This document shows positions 9,113 to 18,006 of a stretch of DNA of 64,000 bases, in pieces (position 1 is the first letter of the stretch; each line of letters starts with the position of its first letter). The position numbers and the translations under genes were made by a program. The stretch comes from Haladaptatus litoreus (GTDB taxonomy: Archaea; Halobacteriota; Halobacteria; Halobacteriales; Haladaptataceae): assembly GCF_900156425.1 (NCBI RefSeq), contig NZ_FTNO01000001.1, forward strand, positions 868,001 through 932,000, read 5' to 3'. The notes under the pieces were generated by a model, which did not search any database, was not told the DNA's origin, and saw only the letters and a list, made by a program, of their open reading frames with translations.

Positions 9113-9748
9113 TTACTTACCGGACGTTCGAAACACCCGAACCGTGTCCTGTTCTCCCACTTCGGAATCCACCTCGGTGAGACCGAGGTCGGTGAAAATC
9201 CGATTCCAGTTCCGGTAGTAGAGCGGAAAGTCGTCGTTAACGTAGTTGACGCCGAGTTCCGCCGATTCCGAGTCGTGGCCGTCAGCGGCGTCACTACCCT
9301 CGTTTTCCACCGTGATGAGCAGGTCGTCCGTAATCCGAGCGAGTTCCGTAAACACCCACTCGTCGTCGGGGTGAAGGTGTTGGAGCGTCTCAACGGAAAA
9401 CACGGCATCGAACTGCCCGTCTTCGAAATCGCCCACGACGTTTTCGATTGCATCGTGGTAGAACGTTCCTTGCTTTGCGAGGTCGGGGTAGGTGTCGTCC
9501 ATTACCTCGAAGGCTTCGTCGTTGATTTCGATGCCGAACAGATTCTCGTAGCCGTTTTCGAGGAGATAAGCGAGGTGTCTACCCGAACTGCATCCGAGTT
9601 CTAAGATGGCCGCGTTTGAACCGAGATGGGAGTCGAGATAGGAGCGTATCGACTCACTCGTCTCGTTCGGCCCGTAATGGGCGTAGTAGTCCGGCGAATA
9701 CTCCCCCGACCGCTCCGCCCACGACTCTCGGACTTCGTTGGGGTTCAC
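9113..9748 (-). CDS. Class I SAM-dependent methyltransferase
   Basis: Rossmann-fold methyltransferase of about 211 residues from a GTG at 9748 (VNPNEVRESWAERSG); a longer reading from 9808 adds 20 residues. Motif I is ILELGCSSGRHLAYLLENGY, the acidic residue after strand 2 is in GIEINDEAF, and the strand-4 region is FDAVFSVETLQHLHPDDE. A long, acidic C-terminal half contains DDFPLYYRNWNRIF. The substrate is unknown. It converges on the ThDP-enzyme gene, with the hairpin at 9066 between them. Confidence 0.8.
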   Translation of the reverse strand: MNPNEVRESWAERSGEYSPDYYAHYGPNETSESIRSYLDSHLGSNAAILELGCSSGRHLAYLLENGYENLFGIEINDEAFEVMDDTYPDLAKQGTFYHDAIENVVGDFEDGQFDAVFSVETLQHLHPDDEWVFTELARITDDLLITVENEGSDAADGHDSESAELGVNYVNDDFPLYYRNWNRIFTDLGLTEVDSEVGEQDTVRVFRTSGK

Positions 9749-9839
9749 TCGAACAACTGCGCGCTCCGACCGTAAAGTCCCGCTGGTACCGACACGGTTC
9801 GGAACCACTCTTAACTGACTGGACTACGAAATGGGAACG

Positions 9840-9944
9840 ATGTCGAACCTCCTTCTGTGTCCCGAATGTGGCTGGACTGGCTCGAAAGACAACCATGCTG
9901 GAACCCACATCTGTCCTGTGTGTGATACCGAAATCGACGGCTGA
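9840..9944 (+). CDS. Zinc-ribbon micro-protein (34 aa)
   Basis: A 34-residue ORF (MSNLLLCPECGW... ending TEIDG). CPEC at 7-10 and CPVC at 25-28 give one complete four-Cys zinc site with a WTGSKDNHAGTH loop. An in-frame ATG at 9831 could add three residues. It is convergent with the GlcD-type gene. Haloarchaeal zinc ribbons this small are often missed. Function unknown. Confidence 0.6.
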   Translation: MSNLLLCPECGWTGSKDNHAGTHICPVCDTEIDG

Positions 9945-9953
9945 GGAGTGCAC

Positions 9954-11363
9954 TCAGTCGCGCATCTGTCCGCCGCCGACCGTCTCCGGAAACATTTTCC
10001 CCGGATTCAGCGTGTCGTTCGGGTCGAGAGCGCGCTTGATTCGGCGCATCGCTTCGACGCTCTCCGCACCGTGTTCCAGTTCTAAATATTCGCGCTTTCC
10101 GCGCCCGATTCCGTGTTCGCCCGTGCAGGTGCCGCCGACCGAAATCGCCTTTTCGACGATTTCCAGCTGTACGTCCTTCGCCCGCGCGATGTAGTCGGGG
10201 TCGGATTCGTCCACGAGCACGGAGTAGTGGAGATTGCCGTCCCCGGCGTGGCCGAAACAGGGAATCAGCAACCCGTGTTCGTCGGCGAGTCGGGAGACGA
10301 GCCGAACCATCTCGGGATAGTGGCTGATTGGGACAGTCACGTCGCCGAGATGGAGCGGCGACAGTTCCGGGTCGTAAGCCTGCACCGCGAACGCGAGTTC
10401 TCGACGCGCCTGCCACAGGTCGTCCATGTCGTCGCCCCTGGCGACCTCGAATTGAGTCACATCGTGCGCCTCGAACACCGACCGGCAGAACTCGATTTCC
10501 TCCTCGATGCCGTGATTCGCGTGAAACTCCACGAACACCATCGGGGCGTCGGGAAGCGACGAGCCGGTGTAGGCGTTCGCCATCCCCGCGCTCGTCCCAT
10601 CCACGAGTTCGATGGTCGCCACGTCAACCCCGGAGCGAACCGCGTCGGAAACCGCCTCGACTGCATCCGAAAGGGTTTCGAAAATCGCCCGACCGCCGCG
10701 AATCTGTTCCGGCAACCCGGCGAGTTCGAGCGTTGCCCGCGTCACGACCGCCAAGGTTCCCTCACTGCCGACGATGAGGTCTTTCAGGTTGTACCCGCTT
10801 GAGGTTTTGACCGCCTTGCTCCCCGCGGTGATAATCTCCCCATCCGCTAGCACCGCTTCGAGTTCCAGTACCCAATCGCTCACTTCGCCGTATTTCACGG
10901 TTTTCATCCCGCTGGCGTCGTTCGCTATCATCCCGCCAACCGTGGAGATGTCGCCCGAAGACGGAAGCGGCGGGAAAAACAGTCCGTGTTTTGCAACCGT
11001 CTCGTCCACGATTTTGCCGAGGATTCCCGGTTCCACGTCGATTTGAAAATCGTCCGGTCGTACCGCGAGGACGGCGTCCATCCGCGTCATATCGAGGCTG
11101 ATGCCACCTCGTGAAGGTGTGGCGTTTCCCTCCAAACTCGTCCCTGCGGCGTAGGGCGTGACGGGAACCTCGTTCTCATCTGCGGCAGAGAGCACCGCTG
11201 AAACGTCTTTTGTTGATTCCGGCCAAACGACTGCGTCCGGACGGACGTGTTCGTCCTCGGGCGTTCCCCAATCTCCTGCGTGTTCGGAACGATGGGAATC
11301 ACCGAACGAAATCTGGTTTTCGCCGAGTCGTAAGTCGCGAAGAAACGAACAGTCGTGCGTCAT
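9954..11363 (-). CDS. FAD-binding oxidase of the GlcD / D-lactate dehydrogenase family
   Basis: FAD-linked 2-hydroxy-acid dehydrogenase of 469 residues. The PCMH-type FAD-binding region shows VTPYAAGTSLEGN near residue 70, PLPSSGDISTVGGMIANDASGMKTVKYG near 140, and GSEGTLAVVTRATLEL. The C-terminal half has GHAGDGNLHYSV (metal and substrate His residues) and GTCTGEHGIGRGKREYLE near 410, both hallmarks of GlcD/Dld enzymes. It oxidises D-lactate, glycolate or a similar acid and passes electrons on, probably to quinone. The start is the ATG at 11363 (MTHDCSFL). No GlcE/F partner lies beside it. Confidence 0.88.
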   Translation of the reverse strand: MTHDCSFLRDLRLGENQISFGDSHRSEHAGDWGTPEDEHVRPDAVVWPESTKDVSAVLSAADENEVPVTPYAAGTSLEGNATPSRGGISLDMTRMDAVLAVRPDDFQIDVEPGILGKIVDETVAKHGLFFPPLPSSGDISTVGGMIANDASGMKTVKYGEVSDWVLELEAVLADGEIITAGSKAVKTSSGYNLKDLIVGSEGTLAVVTRATLELAGLPEQIRGGRAIFETLSDAVEAVSDAVRSGVDVATIELVDGTSAGMANAYTGSSLPDAPMVFVEFHANHGIEEEIEFCRSVFEAHDVTQFEVARGDDMDDLWQARRELAFAVQAYDPELSPLHLGDVTVPISHYPEMVRLVSRLADEHGLLIPCFGHAGDGNLHYSVLVDESDPDYIARAKDVQLEIVEKAISVGGTCTGEHGIGRGKREYLELEHGAESVEAMRRIKRALDPNDTLNPGKMFPETVGGGQMRD

Positions 11364-11436
11364 GCGATACCACACGACGTGTTATGAAATAAATCTGTTC
11401 GACGGACGAACGGCGAAAGCGATTCCGTCGTCTCTC

Positions 11437-12000
11437 TTATTCCGCTTCCAACTCTTTGATGACTTTCGCCGGATTTCCACCCACGACCACGTCATCCGGG
11501 ACATCGTCGGTGACCACTGCGCCGGAGGAGATGACGACGTTGTCGCCTATCGTGACACCGGGATTGATAATCGCTCTCCCGCCAATCCAGACGTTATCGC
11601 CGATTGTGACCGGTTTGCCGTACTCTGGCCCCTCGATTCGCGTTTGCGCATCAATCGGATGTGTCGCGGTGTAGATGTGGACACCGGGGCCGAGCAGACA
11701 GTTTTGCCCGATTTCGACCCGGCAAACGTCCAGAATCACGCAGTCGAAATTGGCAAAGAAACCGTCGCCGACGTGGATGTTGTAGCCGTAGTCGCATCGA
11801 AACGGCGGTTTTGCTTCGACGCTCCCCTCCGTAGACCCGAACAGTTCCCGCAGGAGGGAACGACGTTTTTCGTGTTCGGTTTCGGCAGTGTTGTTGAACC
11901 GTCGGGTGAGATTTCTCGCCTGTTCGTGTTCCGCTTCCAAAGCCGGGTCGTCCGCGTCGTACAGGTCGCCCCGCAACATCTTTTCCTTCTCGGAGACCAT
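11437..12000 (-). CDS. Sugar O-acetyltransferase (maltose acetyltransferase/NodL type)
   Basis: Left-handed beta-helix acetyltransferase of 187 residues. It opens with the Mac domain ([21 protein letters not shown], where the pattern MLxGxLYxAxDPxL is diagnostic). Hexapeptide repeats then include [33 protein letters not shown], with the catalytic His in ATHP, and [30 protein letters not shown]. The start at 12000 aligns with the Mac domain; residues upstream are out of character. It transfers acetyl from acetyl-CoA to a sugar. The native acceptor is unknown. Confidence 0.9.
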   Translation of the reverse strand: MVSEKEKMLRGDLYDADDPALEAEHEQARNLTRRFNNTAETEHEKRRSLLRELFGSTEGSVEAKPPFRCDYGYNIHVGDGFFANFDCVILDVCRVEIGQNCLLGPGVHIYTATHPIDAQTRIEGPEYGKPVTIGDNVWIGGRAIINPGVTIGDNVVISSGAVVTDDVPDDVVVGGNPAKVIKELEAE

Positions 12001-12070
12001 TCTACGGTTCGATTTACTGTCTGTGCCTAAATACATTAGTGCAGTTTCGATAGCGAAATCTGCGATATCG

Positions 12071-12760
12071 CTACTTCGGAAGCCAACTCGCGTCGATTTC
12101 CTCACGCCGACCGTCGAGCACCGAAAATCGCTCTTCACGCCGCTGTTCCAACCAGTACAGCAGACGCTCCGCCCACTGCAATTTTTTCTGTTTCATCGCG
12201 TCAACGCCGGGGTCGTCGAAATCCCACCCGAGGAAAATCAGTTCCTCTGCTCCGAAATGGTCGGCCAGAAACGCCGCCCTGTCGCCGTCGGTGAACCCGC
12301 CGAAGTTTTCAACGGAACTTCGCGGTTCGGCCTGCGTCGTTGCCAGCACGTGATTCACGTCGAACGTCGGGACGACTGATTCGACTACGGGGACGTTGTC
12401 GCCGTGGGCGTGCGCCGCGACCGGAATCCCCTGTTCGGTCAACCCGCGGGCGGTTTCCGGATTTTTGTCGAGGTCGGTCACCATACAATCTACGGAGATT
12501 CCGGCGTCGAGGAGCACGTCGGTGGCAGTCGAAGCCGACAGCACCGTATCCGCATCTCTGGCTTTGTCGAGTTCGTTTTCGAGCGACGGCCCTGCTCCCG
12601 CGATAGCGACTGTTTTCCCGGCGAGGGCGTCGAATCTGGATTTATCGAACGGTTCTACAAAGTCAGCCAGCACGTCGCGGGCGCGTTCGTCGTCGTCTCG
12701 GGAAAAGCCGAAATCGGCGAGGATTTTTCGATAGACGGGTTCCCAGTCGACGAAGTTCAT
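12071..12760 (-). CDS. mptE: 6-hydroxymethyl-7,8-dihydropterin pyrophosphokinase, MptE type
   Basis: Archaeal MptE-like (DUF115) enzyme of 229 residues. It moves pyrophosphate from ATP to 6-hydroxymethyldihydropterin, the step before dihydropteroate synthase. Seen are [19 protein letters not shown] near residue 48, [14 protein letters not shown] near 90, and HAHGDNV near 117, all conserved in the family. It follows folP with only five bases between them, on the same strand. The adjacent pathway step and the spacing make the assignment firm. Start: the ATG at 12760 ([10 protein letters not shown]). Confidence 0.88.
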   Translation of the reverse strand: MNFVDWEPVYRKILADFGFSRDDDERARDVLADFVEPFDKSRFDALAGKTVAIAGAGPSLENELDKARDADTVLSASTATDVLLDAGISVDCMVTDLDKNPETARGLTEQGIPVAAHAHGDNVPVVESVVPTFDVNHVLATTQAEPRSSVENFGGFTDGDRAAFLADHFGAEELIFLGWDFDDPGVDAMKQKKLQWAERLLYWLEQRREERFSVLDGRREEIDASWLPK

Positions 12761-12765
12761 ACGAG

Positions 12766-13587
12766 TTACTCGCCCGCTCTTTCGCGCCCGAACTCGTGGC
12801 CGATGAGCGCGGCGTCGAGCGTTTCTTTCACGTCGTGCGTTCGAATCACGTCGGCACCGCGTTCGACCGCCAGCGCCGTCGCCGCGAGACTCGCTGGCAG
12901 GCGGTCTTCGGTGTCCCTTCCCACGACTTCGCCGAGGAAGTTCTTCCGGTTGATGGAGACGAGAATCGGGCGTTCGAACCGGCGCAGTTCCCCGAGTCGG
13001 TCGAACGTTTCCCGGTCGTCCGCAAGCGTTTTGTCCTCGCTCCAGCCCCCGAACGCCGGGTCGAGGATGGTTTTGTCGGTCAGCGGTTCGCGCGCCAGTG
13101 CATCGTAGATGTCGTCCACGCGCGCTATCGCGCCGGGGCGTTGCAAATCCGGGGGACTGGCCATCTTCACGACGACGGCATCGTGGGCTTCACAGACGGA
13201 TGCCATCTCCGGGTCGGCGAACCCACAGATGTCGTTGACCATGTCGAATCCCCGCGAGAGGGCTTCGTCTGCGACCTTGGCGTAGCGCGTTTCGATGGAG
13301 AACACCGCATCGTCAGCGTGCTCAACCGTTTCGATTGCGGTGTCGAGTCGGTCGAGTTCCTCCTCCGCGGTCAGCACTTCGAACCGCTTGTTCGCCGATT
13401 CTAATCCGATATCGACGATGTCGGCACCTTCACCGATAAGTTCGGAATCGACGTATTCGGCGGCGTCTACCGGGTTATCGTAGACACTTGGGTCGTAGGG
13501 AGATTCCTCGCTGACGTTCAGTACGCCCATGATTCGGGGCGGATGCGCCGGGCCGATTTCGAGTCCTCCGGCGGAGACGTTTTGCAT
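12766..13587 (-). CDS. folP: Dihydropteroate synthase
   Basis: TIM-barrel dihydropteroate synthase of 273 residues, standalone rather than fused. The first pterin-site strand is IMGVLNVSEESPYDPS, then ADIVDIGLESANKR, MVNDICGFADPEM, DKTILDPAFGGW and VSINRKNFLGEV. It joins 6-hydroxymethyldihydropterin pyrophosphate to p-aminobenzoate. Haloarchaea use folates rather than methanopterin for much C1 chemistry. Start: the ATG at 13587 (MQNVSAGGLE). It is the first gene of a two-gene unit with mptE. Confidence 0.92.
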   Translation of the reverse strand: MQNVSAGGLEIGPAHPPRIMGVLNVSEESPYDPSVYDNPVDAAEYVDSELIGEGADIVDIGLESANKRFEVLTAEEELDRLDTAIETVEHADDAVFSIETRYAKVADEALSRGFDMVNDICGFADPEMASVCEAHDAVVVKMASPPDLQRPGAIARVDDIYDALAREPLTDKTILDPAFGGWSEDKTLADDRETFDRLGELRRFERPILVSINRKNFLGEVVGRDTEDRLPASLAATALAVERGADVIRTHDVKETLDAALIGHEFGRERAGE

Positions 13588-13627
13588 ACTCGAAGTCAGG
13601 GAAGAGGAAGAATAAAAGTCGGCCCTT

Positions 13628-15730
13628 TCAGGTGAGGTCGGCCGCGGTGATGTCGTCGCTCCAGTAGTAGTCGCCGTCGTATTCGACAGGATGGTCGTAT
13701 TTGTTCAGGTAAGAATTCAGTTCATCAGCATTCATTTCAAATGTGTCAATATGACCAGGACACAAGTAGAACGTGTCACTATCTCCGTGAAAGTATTGAT
13801 ATATTGCACCGGTATCGAATTGGGGGACAAGAGAGACATATTCTTTGACAATGAATATGTCCCTATTCGGTTTAATTTCTAGATATGGACAAACACCAAA
13901 CGCTGCCTGACAAAGTGACATTCCACCATCTCCAACGATGATGTATTGGTGCCCAGTTAGCGTCTCTTCTTGTACGAACGACAGCGAAGCTCGCAGTGTA
14001 AATCCCGCATTGAGAAGTCGAGCTAACGTCCGTCCTACTTTCGTTGCACTTCTGTTCGCCACATCTGAAAGAGTGACTATGCCTGCTTGGCTTCCCTTTT
14101 TAACTAATGCTTCTCCCTGTCTGTATGACCGACAGGCATTGAGTAAAAATGCTTGCACACCAACTGTTTCGAGTGTCGTTGTGTCTACCGTTCCATCAAC
14201 GCACTGGATTCCTTGATGATCAACATGGCCGATATAGTGAAGAAAGTCAATCGGCTCGTTCAGCATTTTGCGAAGTTCATCTGTTGTCAGGTCGTATGCA
14301 ATGTCAACGTCGTACTTTACGAGGTCACGGAAGCCGTACAGTTCTTTTACTTTGTCCTCTGCCTTCATACCCTCGTCGTTGCAGACAATTTGAATCCGGA
14401 TATCCGATTGTTCGGCAGGTTCTTGTTCGATACGCCGCCGCCGAGAGTCAACTGTGAGTTTATTACTTCCGAGCGGACATCCCCTACCAACCCACGCATG
14501 CTCCATAGTGTTTGTCGGCGTTGGCTCTACAACCAACTCACTCGATGGGTCTGACTCTCCGTCCATCGATGTAGTTCGACAAAATTCTGCGACTGCAGGA
14601 GGTTGTGGACGGAGTGGTTTTCCCGTCGGCTTTGCCGGGCAACGAACGAGTGAGAGGTCATCCGCAACAAACGGAAGAATTCCAATGTTTTCAGGCGTTG
14701 GGACAATATCGGTCGTCAGATGCCACTGTGGCATGTGCGGTTCGAGTATTTCTGAGGGAATGGTGAGATATGTTGTGAGTTGCTCTGCAAGTGAGGAGTC
14801 GTACAAATCGGTGAAATCGATGTCGAGCTGTTCTTTCACCGCCTGACATGACTGTATGGTATAATCGTAGTACCCCTCGGTTCGTGTTACGCAGTCGAGA
14901 AAGAATACTTGCTGAAGCGTATCAGCGACCGTTTGTTCGAAATCAGCAGACCCCGTGAGTGAATATTCGAAGTCATCAGCAACAAGCCGAGGGGACTGTC
15001 CGGGAACGACTTTCGCACCGAGATAAAACGCGAGTGGCGTTACTGTATATACTGAGGCATACTCTCGTGGAACTTCGATTTCGATTTCCGTATCGGGACG
15101 TTCGATGGATTTCGGTACTGAAAATTCGGCTCCCGATTCAATGAGTGGTGGATGGCCACGTAGCGTCGGAAACGACCGCTCCGGACTCGTGGTTTTCAGT
15201 GCCGACCCAAACAATGACACCGCTCGCATTACGTCTCGAACATCCTCGGTGACTGTTATTACATCTGAAGGTTGTCGATGCAGTGACCGGGCAGCGACAC
15301 GTACTGACTGCTCCCTATTGAAATCTATTACGGTGTTTCCATCCCTGCACGTCACATCCACAGCGGATTCCACACCAATGTAGATTTTCATCGGTGATGT
15401 TCCAAACGTCAGATAATATTTTCTCTTTGGCATCGATAGAAAACCTACACTCGGATTAAAGTGCTCAATAGTATCGTTTCCTTTCCAAAAGTTGACTTCG
15501 ACCCGTTTCGGAAGACAAATCGTCGCCGTCGAAAATTCGACTGCAGAATCCATCGGAAACGGAAACCCGTCCGTACTCGCAGATCGCAGTGAAACCGCTT
15601 TTGGCGTATAGAACTCAAACCGAGCTTTCTCTATCGGGTCGTGAATCTCGACACCTATTGGATTCGTAATTGTATCGAACACCGGAACAGACGACCTGTC
15701 TCTACCAGTCGGCGAAATCGAATCAGCCAT
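13628..15730 (-). CDS. CHAT-domain (caspase-like) protein, paralogue 1
   Basis: Encodes 700 residues. The C-terminal CHAT (caspase-HetF-TPR-like) peptidase domain spans roughly 440-610. The likely catalytic dyad is His502 in LHYIGHVD and Cys533 in FLLNACRS, followed by GIVTLSDV and a GDGGMSLCQ strand end. The N-terminal 430 residues hold a region shared with the neighbouring paralogue but no domain I can name. Its most conserved block is SALKTTSPERSFPTLRGHPP near 176-195, and it opens with ITNPIGVEIHDPIEKARFEF. The extreme C-terminus YWSDDITAADL is shared too. No signal peptide or membrane helix. The body is visibly more AT-rich than neighbouring genes, suggesting a separate origin, whereas its last 34 bases match paralogue 2 exactly. 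The ATG overlaps the stop of the 40-codon ORF. Confidence 0.8.
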   Translation of the reverse strand: MADSISPTGRDRSSVPVFDTITNPIGVEIHDPIEKARFEFYTPKAVSLRSASTDGFPFPMDSAVEFSTATICLPKRVEVNFWKGNDTIEHFNPSVGFLSMPKRKYYLTFGTSPMKIYIGVESAVDVTCRDGNTVIDFNREQSVRVAARSLHRQPSDVITVTEDVRDVMRAVSLFGSALKTTSPERSFPTLRGHPPLIESGAEFSVPKSIERPDTEIEIEVPREYASVYTVTPLAFYLGAKVVPGQSPRLVADDFEYSLTGSADFEQTVADTLQQVFFLDCVTRTEGYYDYTIQSCQAVKEQLDIDFTDLYDSSLAEQLTTYLTIPSEILEPHMPQWHLTTDIVPTPENIGILPFVADDLSLVRCPAKPTGKPLRPQPPAVAEFCRTTSMDGESDPSSELVVEPTPTNTMEHAWVGRGCPLGSNKLTVDSRRRRIEQEPAEQSDIRIQIVCNDEGMKAEDKVKELYGFRDLVKYDVDIAYDLTTDELRKMLNEPIDFLHYIGHVDHQGIQCVDGTVDTTTLETVGVQAFLLNACRSYRQGEALVKKGSQAGIVTLSDVANRSATKVGRTLARLLNAGFTLRASLSFVQEETLTGHQYIIVGDGGMSLCQAAFGVCPYLEIKPNRDIFIVKEYVSLVPQFDTGAIYQYFHGDSDTFYLCPGHIDTFEMNADELNSYLNKYDHPVEYDGDYYWSDDITAADLT

Positions 15731-15845
15731 CTCGAACCCACTCCGTTAGTTGGTAGTCGTATCCGAAAACCACAGTAGACGAATCCTGCCATGGCAAACC
15801 ATGCATAGGTTCAGCACGTTGCCGGGTTTCGGAGACACTCTGCAT
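15723..15845 (-). CDS. 40-residue ORF resembling the tail of the CHAT partner protein
   Basis: ORF reading MQSVSETRQR... and ending YDYQLTEWVRDG. Its final residues match the C-terminus of the DUF7504-like protein (YDQMTNWVRL), and it is placed like that protein, overlapping the start of a CHAT gene (ATGGCTGA). A TATA-like GGATAAAAATT lies 27 bases before its ATG, fitting a leaderless transcript. It may be a reduced functional peptide or the remnant of a deleted partner gene. Confidence 0.45.
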   Translation of the reverse strand: MQSVSETRQRAEPMHGLPWQDSSTVVFGYDYQLTEWVRDG

Positions 15846-15866
15846 ATGTAAACGAGTGCAGTGCAA

Positions 15867-15877
15867 GGATAAAAATT
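15867..15877 (-). promoter_or_regulatory. TATA-box candidate for the 40-codon ORF and CHAT paralogue 1
   Basis: On the minus strand AATTTTTATCC lies about 27 bases before the ATG at 15845 and just after the stop of CHAT paralogue 2. The same GATAAAAATT word occurs ahead of the DUF7504-like gene (18733-18742). Confidence 0.5.
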
Positions 15878-15885
15878 AGTCCGTC

Positions 15886-18006
15886 TCAGCAGAGGTCGGC
15901 CGCGGTGATGTCGTCGCTCCAGTAGAGGTCACCGTCGTACTCAAACGGCATAGATTCCAGTTCGAAGAAGCCATCCAGTTCCTCTGCGGTCAGTTCGAAG
16001 GTGTCGAGTGTGCCGGAGCCTAAATACACGTTTTCTGTAACGTCCAAAAGGACGTCATTGTACATACCGATAGAGAACTGCTGGTTGACGTATAACCGCA
16101 GTTCGAGCAAATATTTCTCCTCGTCAGTGCGCGAGACGTGACCGTAATAGCACGCCCCGGACTGCGGTTGGCAAAGCGACATTCCCCCGTCGCCTATCGT
16201 GATGTACTCGTAGCCAGAAAGGGTTTGCTTTCTGGCGATTGAGAGTGCGACTCGGAACGGGAACCCGACGTTGAGGTGACGCGCGAGAGTTCGCCCGACC
16301 TTCGTCGCGGTCGGGTTGGAAACGTCGGAGAGGGTGACGACGCCTGCGTGGCTTCCCTTTTCTATCAGTTCGGTTCCTTGCTCGTATGACCGACAGGCGT
16401 TGAGGAGAAACGTTCTGACTTGGACGTTCTCTATGTCACGGCAATCGAGAATTCCGTCCGCACACTGGATACCGTCGTAATCGACGTGACCGATGTAGTG
16501 GAGGAAGTCGATGGGACTCGCCAATAGGTCACGAAGTTCGGTAGTTGTGAGGTCGTATGCAATCTCGACGTCGTAGTCGACTAACTTCCGAAAGCCGTAC
16601 ATTTCTTTGACGATTCCTTCGGCTCGCATCGCTTCGTCGTTACAGACCACCCGAATACGGATGTTCGACCGGTCGGGAGCGGTTCGTTCGATGCGCCGCT
16701 GAAGCGAGGTGAGCGTCACTTTGTTGCTTCCGAGCGGGCATCCCTCGCCGACCCACGCGTGCTCGACGCTGTCGGTCGGTTCCGGTTCGACGGTGAGTCG
16801 ATCGGGAGGCATCGCTCGTGGTTCCGATTCCGACTCCGACTCCGTGCCTCGACAGAAATCACCGATTTTCGTCGGCGGTGCTCGCGTCGGATTTTTCTTC
16901 GGTTCCGTCGGACAGCGCACGAGTGAGAGGTCGTCCGCAATGAACGGGAGAACTTCGACGTTTTCGGGCGTCGGTGTCACGTCTGTCGTGAGGTGCCACT
17001 TCGGACTGCTCGTTTCGAGCAGTTCGAACGGGACGGAAAAGTACGCCGCCAGTCGCTCCGCAAGTGGCATCTCGTACAGCGCGGCGTAATCGAGGTCGAT
17101 ACGTGATTCGACTTGCTGACGCTCGTGCAGTGGCATCTGATACAATCCTTCAGTTCTGGTGAGACAGTCGAGAAAGAACAGATGCTGAAGGGCTCGCCCA
17201 ACTTCGGTTTCGTAGCCTGCTGGCCCATCAAGTTCGTACTCTGCCCCGTTGGCAACGAGACGCGGACTGGTTCCAGGAACGACCTTTGCGCCGAGATAGT
17301 ACGCGAGCGACGTAGCGGGATATACGTATTCACGGGTCGGTGGGATAACCAGTTCGACCCCGGTATCCGGGCGTTCGATACCATCCGACACGGAGAATTT
17401 CTCGCCGCGTTCGATGGTCGGCGGGTGGCCTCGCAGGGTCGGAAACGAGCGTTCTGGACTCGTCGTTTTCAGCGCCGACCCGAGGAGCGAAACTGCTCGC
17501 ATCGTGGCATCCACATCGTCGGGAACCGTTATCGTCCCGGCAGGGCGTTCGTGGAGGGAGCGGGCACCGAGCGTTACGACTGACTCCGATCCCAGTTCGA
17601 TGACCGTGTTCGATCCGGTGGCGGATATCGTCACCGGACTGTTGACAGCAAGATATAGTTTGATTGGGAGGACATCAAACTCTAGATAGGACGCGCCGCG
17701 AGAGGAAGCGGAACGTTCTGTTTCGCCAGACCAACTGAATACGATTTCGAAATTTTGGTTGCGACCATAGACGCCGAGCAGTTTCGGCACGACGATTCTG
17801 TCAGTCGAAAACGTCACCGCCGAGGTGACTGGGAACTGGTAGTTATCGACACTCTTGGGACGAAGGGTCGGAGACGAAGACGTGTGAAGTTCGAACCGAA
17901 TCTGCTCGATTGGGTCGTACACTAACACGCCGAACGGGTCCGAAATCGTCTCGAACTCGGGTCGAGGCGAATTGCTCATGTCGGTCGAAAAAGAGACGTC
18001 AGTCAT
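15886..18006 (-). CDS. CHAT-domain (caspase-like) protein, paralogue 2
   Basis: Encodes 706 residues, colinear with paralogue 1 over its whole length. The CHAT domain occupies about 445-615, with His507 in LHYIGHVD and Cys538 in FLLNACRS as the presumed dyad. The N-terminal half carries ISDPFGVLVYDPIEQIRFEL and the block SALKTTSPERSFPTLRGHPP near 177-196. The C-terminus is YWSDDITAADLC. Start: the ATG at 18006 (MTDVSFSTDM), chosen because it overlaps the upstream stop as ATGA and matches the start position in paralogue 1. A longer frame upstream is basic and antisense-like. Coupling to the DUF7504-like gene implies a joint complex. CHAT proteases often act as effectors on a dedicated target; no target is visible here. 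Confidence 0.8.
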   Translation of the reverse strand: MTDVSFSTDMSNSPRPEFETISDPFGVLVYDPIEQIRFELHTSSSPTLRPKSVDNYQFPVTSAVTFSTDRIVVPKLLGVYGRNQNFEIVFSWSGETERSASSRGASYLEFDVLPIKLYLAVNSPVTISATGSNTVIELGSESVVTLGARSLHERPAGTITVPDDVDATMRAVSLLGSALKTTSPERSFPTLRGHPPTIERGEKFSVSDGIERPDTGVELVIPPTREYVYPATSLAYYLGAKVVPGTSPRLVANGAEYELDGPAGYETEVGRALQHLFFLDCLTRTEGLYQMPLHERQQVESRIDLDYAALYEMPLAERLAAYFSVPFELLETSSPKWHLTTDVTPTPENVEVLPFIADDLSLVRCPTEPKKNPTRAPPTKIGDFCRGTESESESEPRAMPPDRLTVEPEPTDSVEHAWVGEGCPLGSNKVTLTSLQRRIERTAPDRSNIRIRVVCNDEAMRAEGIVKEMYGFRKLVDYDVEIAYDLTTTELRDLLASPIDFLHYIGHVDYDGIQCADGILDCRDIENVQVRTFLLNACRSYEQGTELIEKGSHAGVVTLSDVSNPTATKVGRTLARHLNVGFPFRVALSIARKQTLSGYEYITIGDGGMSLCQPQSGACYYGHVSRTDEEKYLLELRLYVNQQFSIGMYNDVLLDVTENVYLGSGTLDTFELTAEELDGFFELESMPFEYDGDLYWSDDITAADLC

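Noticed and set aside
13628..18006. CHAT pair as simple recent tandem duplication
   Set aside because: The two genes differ strongly in base composition over most of their length, so separate arrival plus local conversion fits better.
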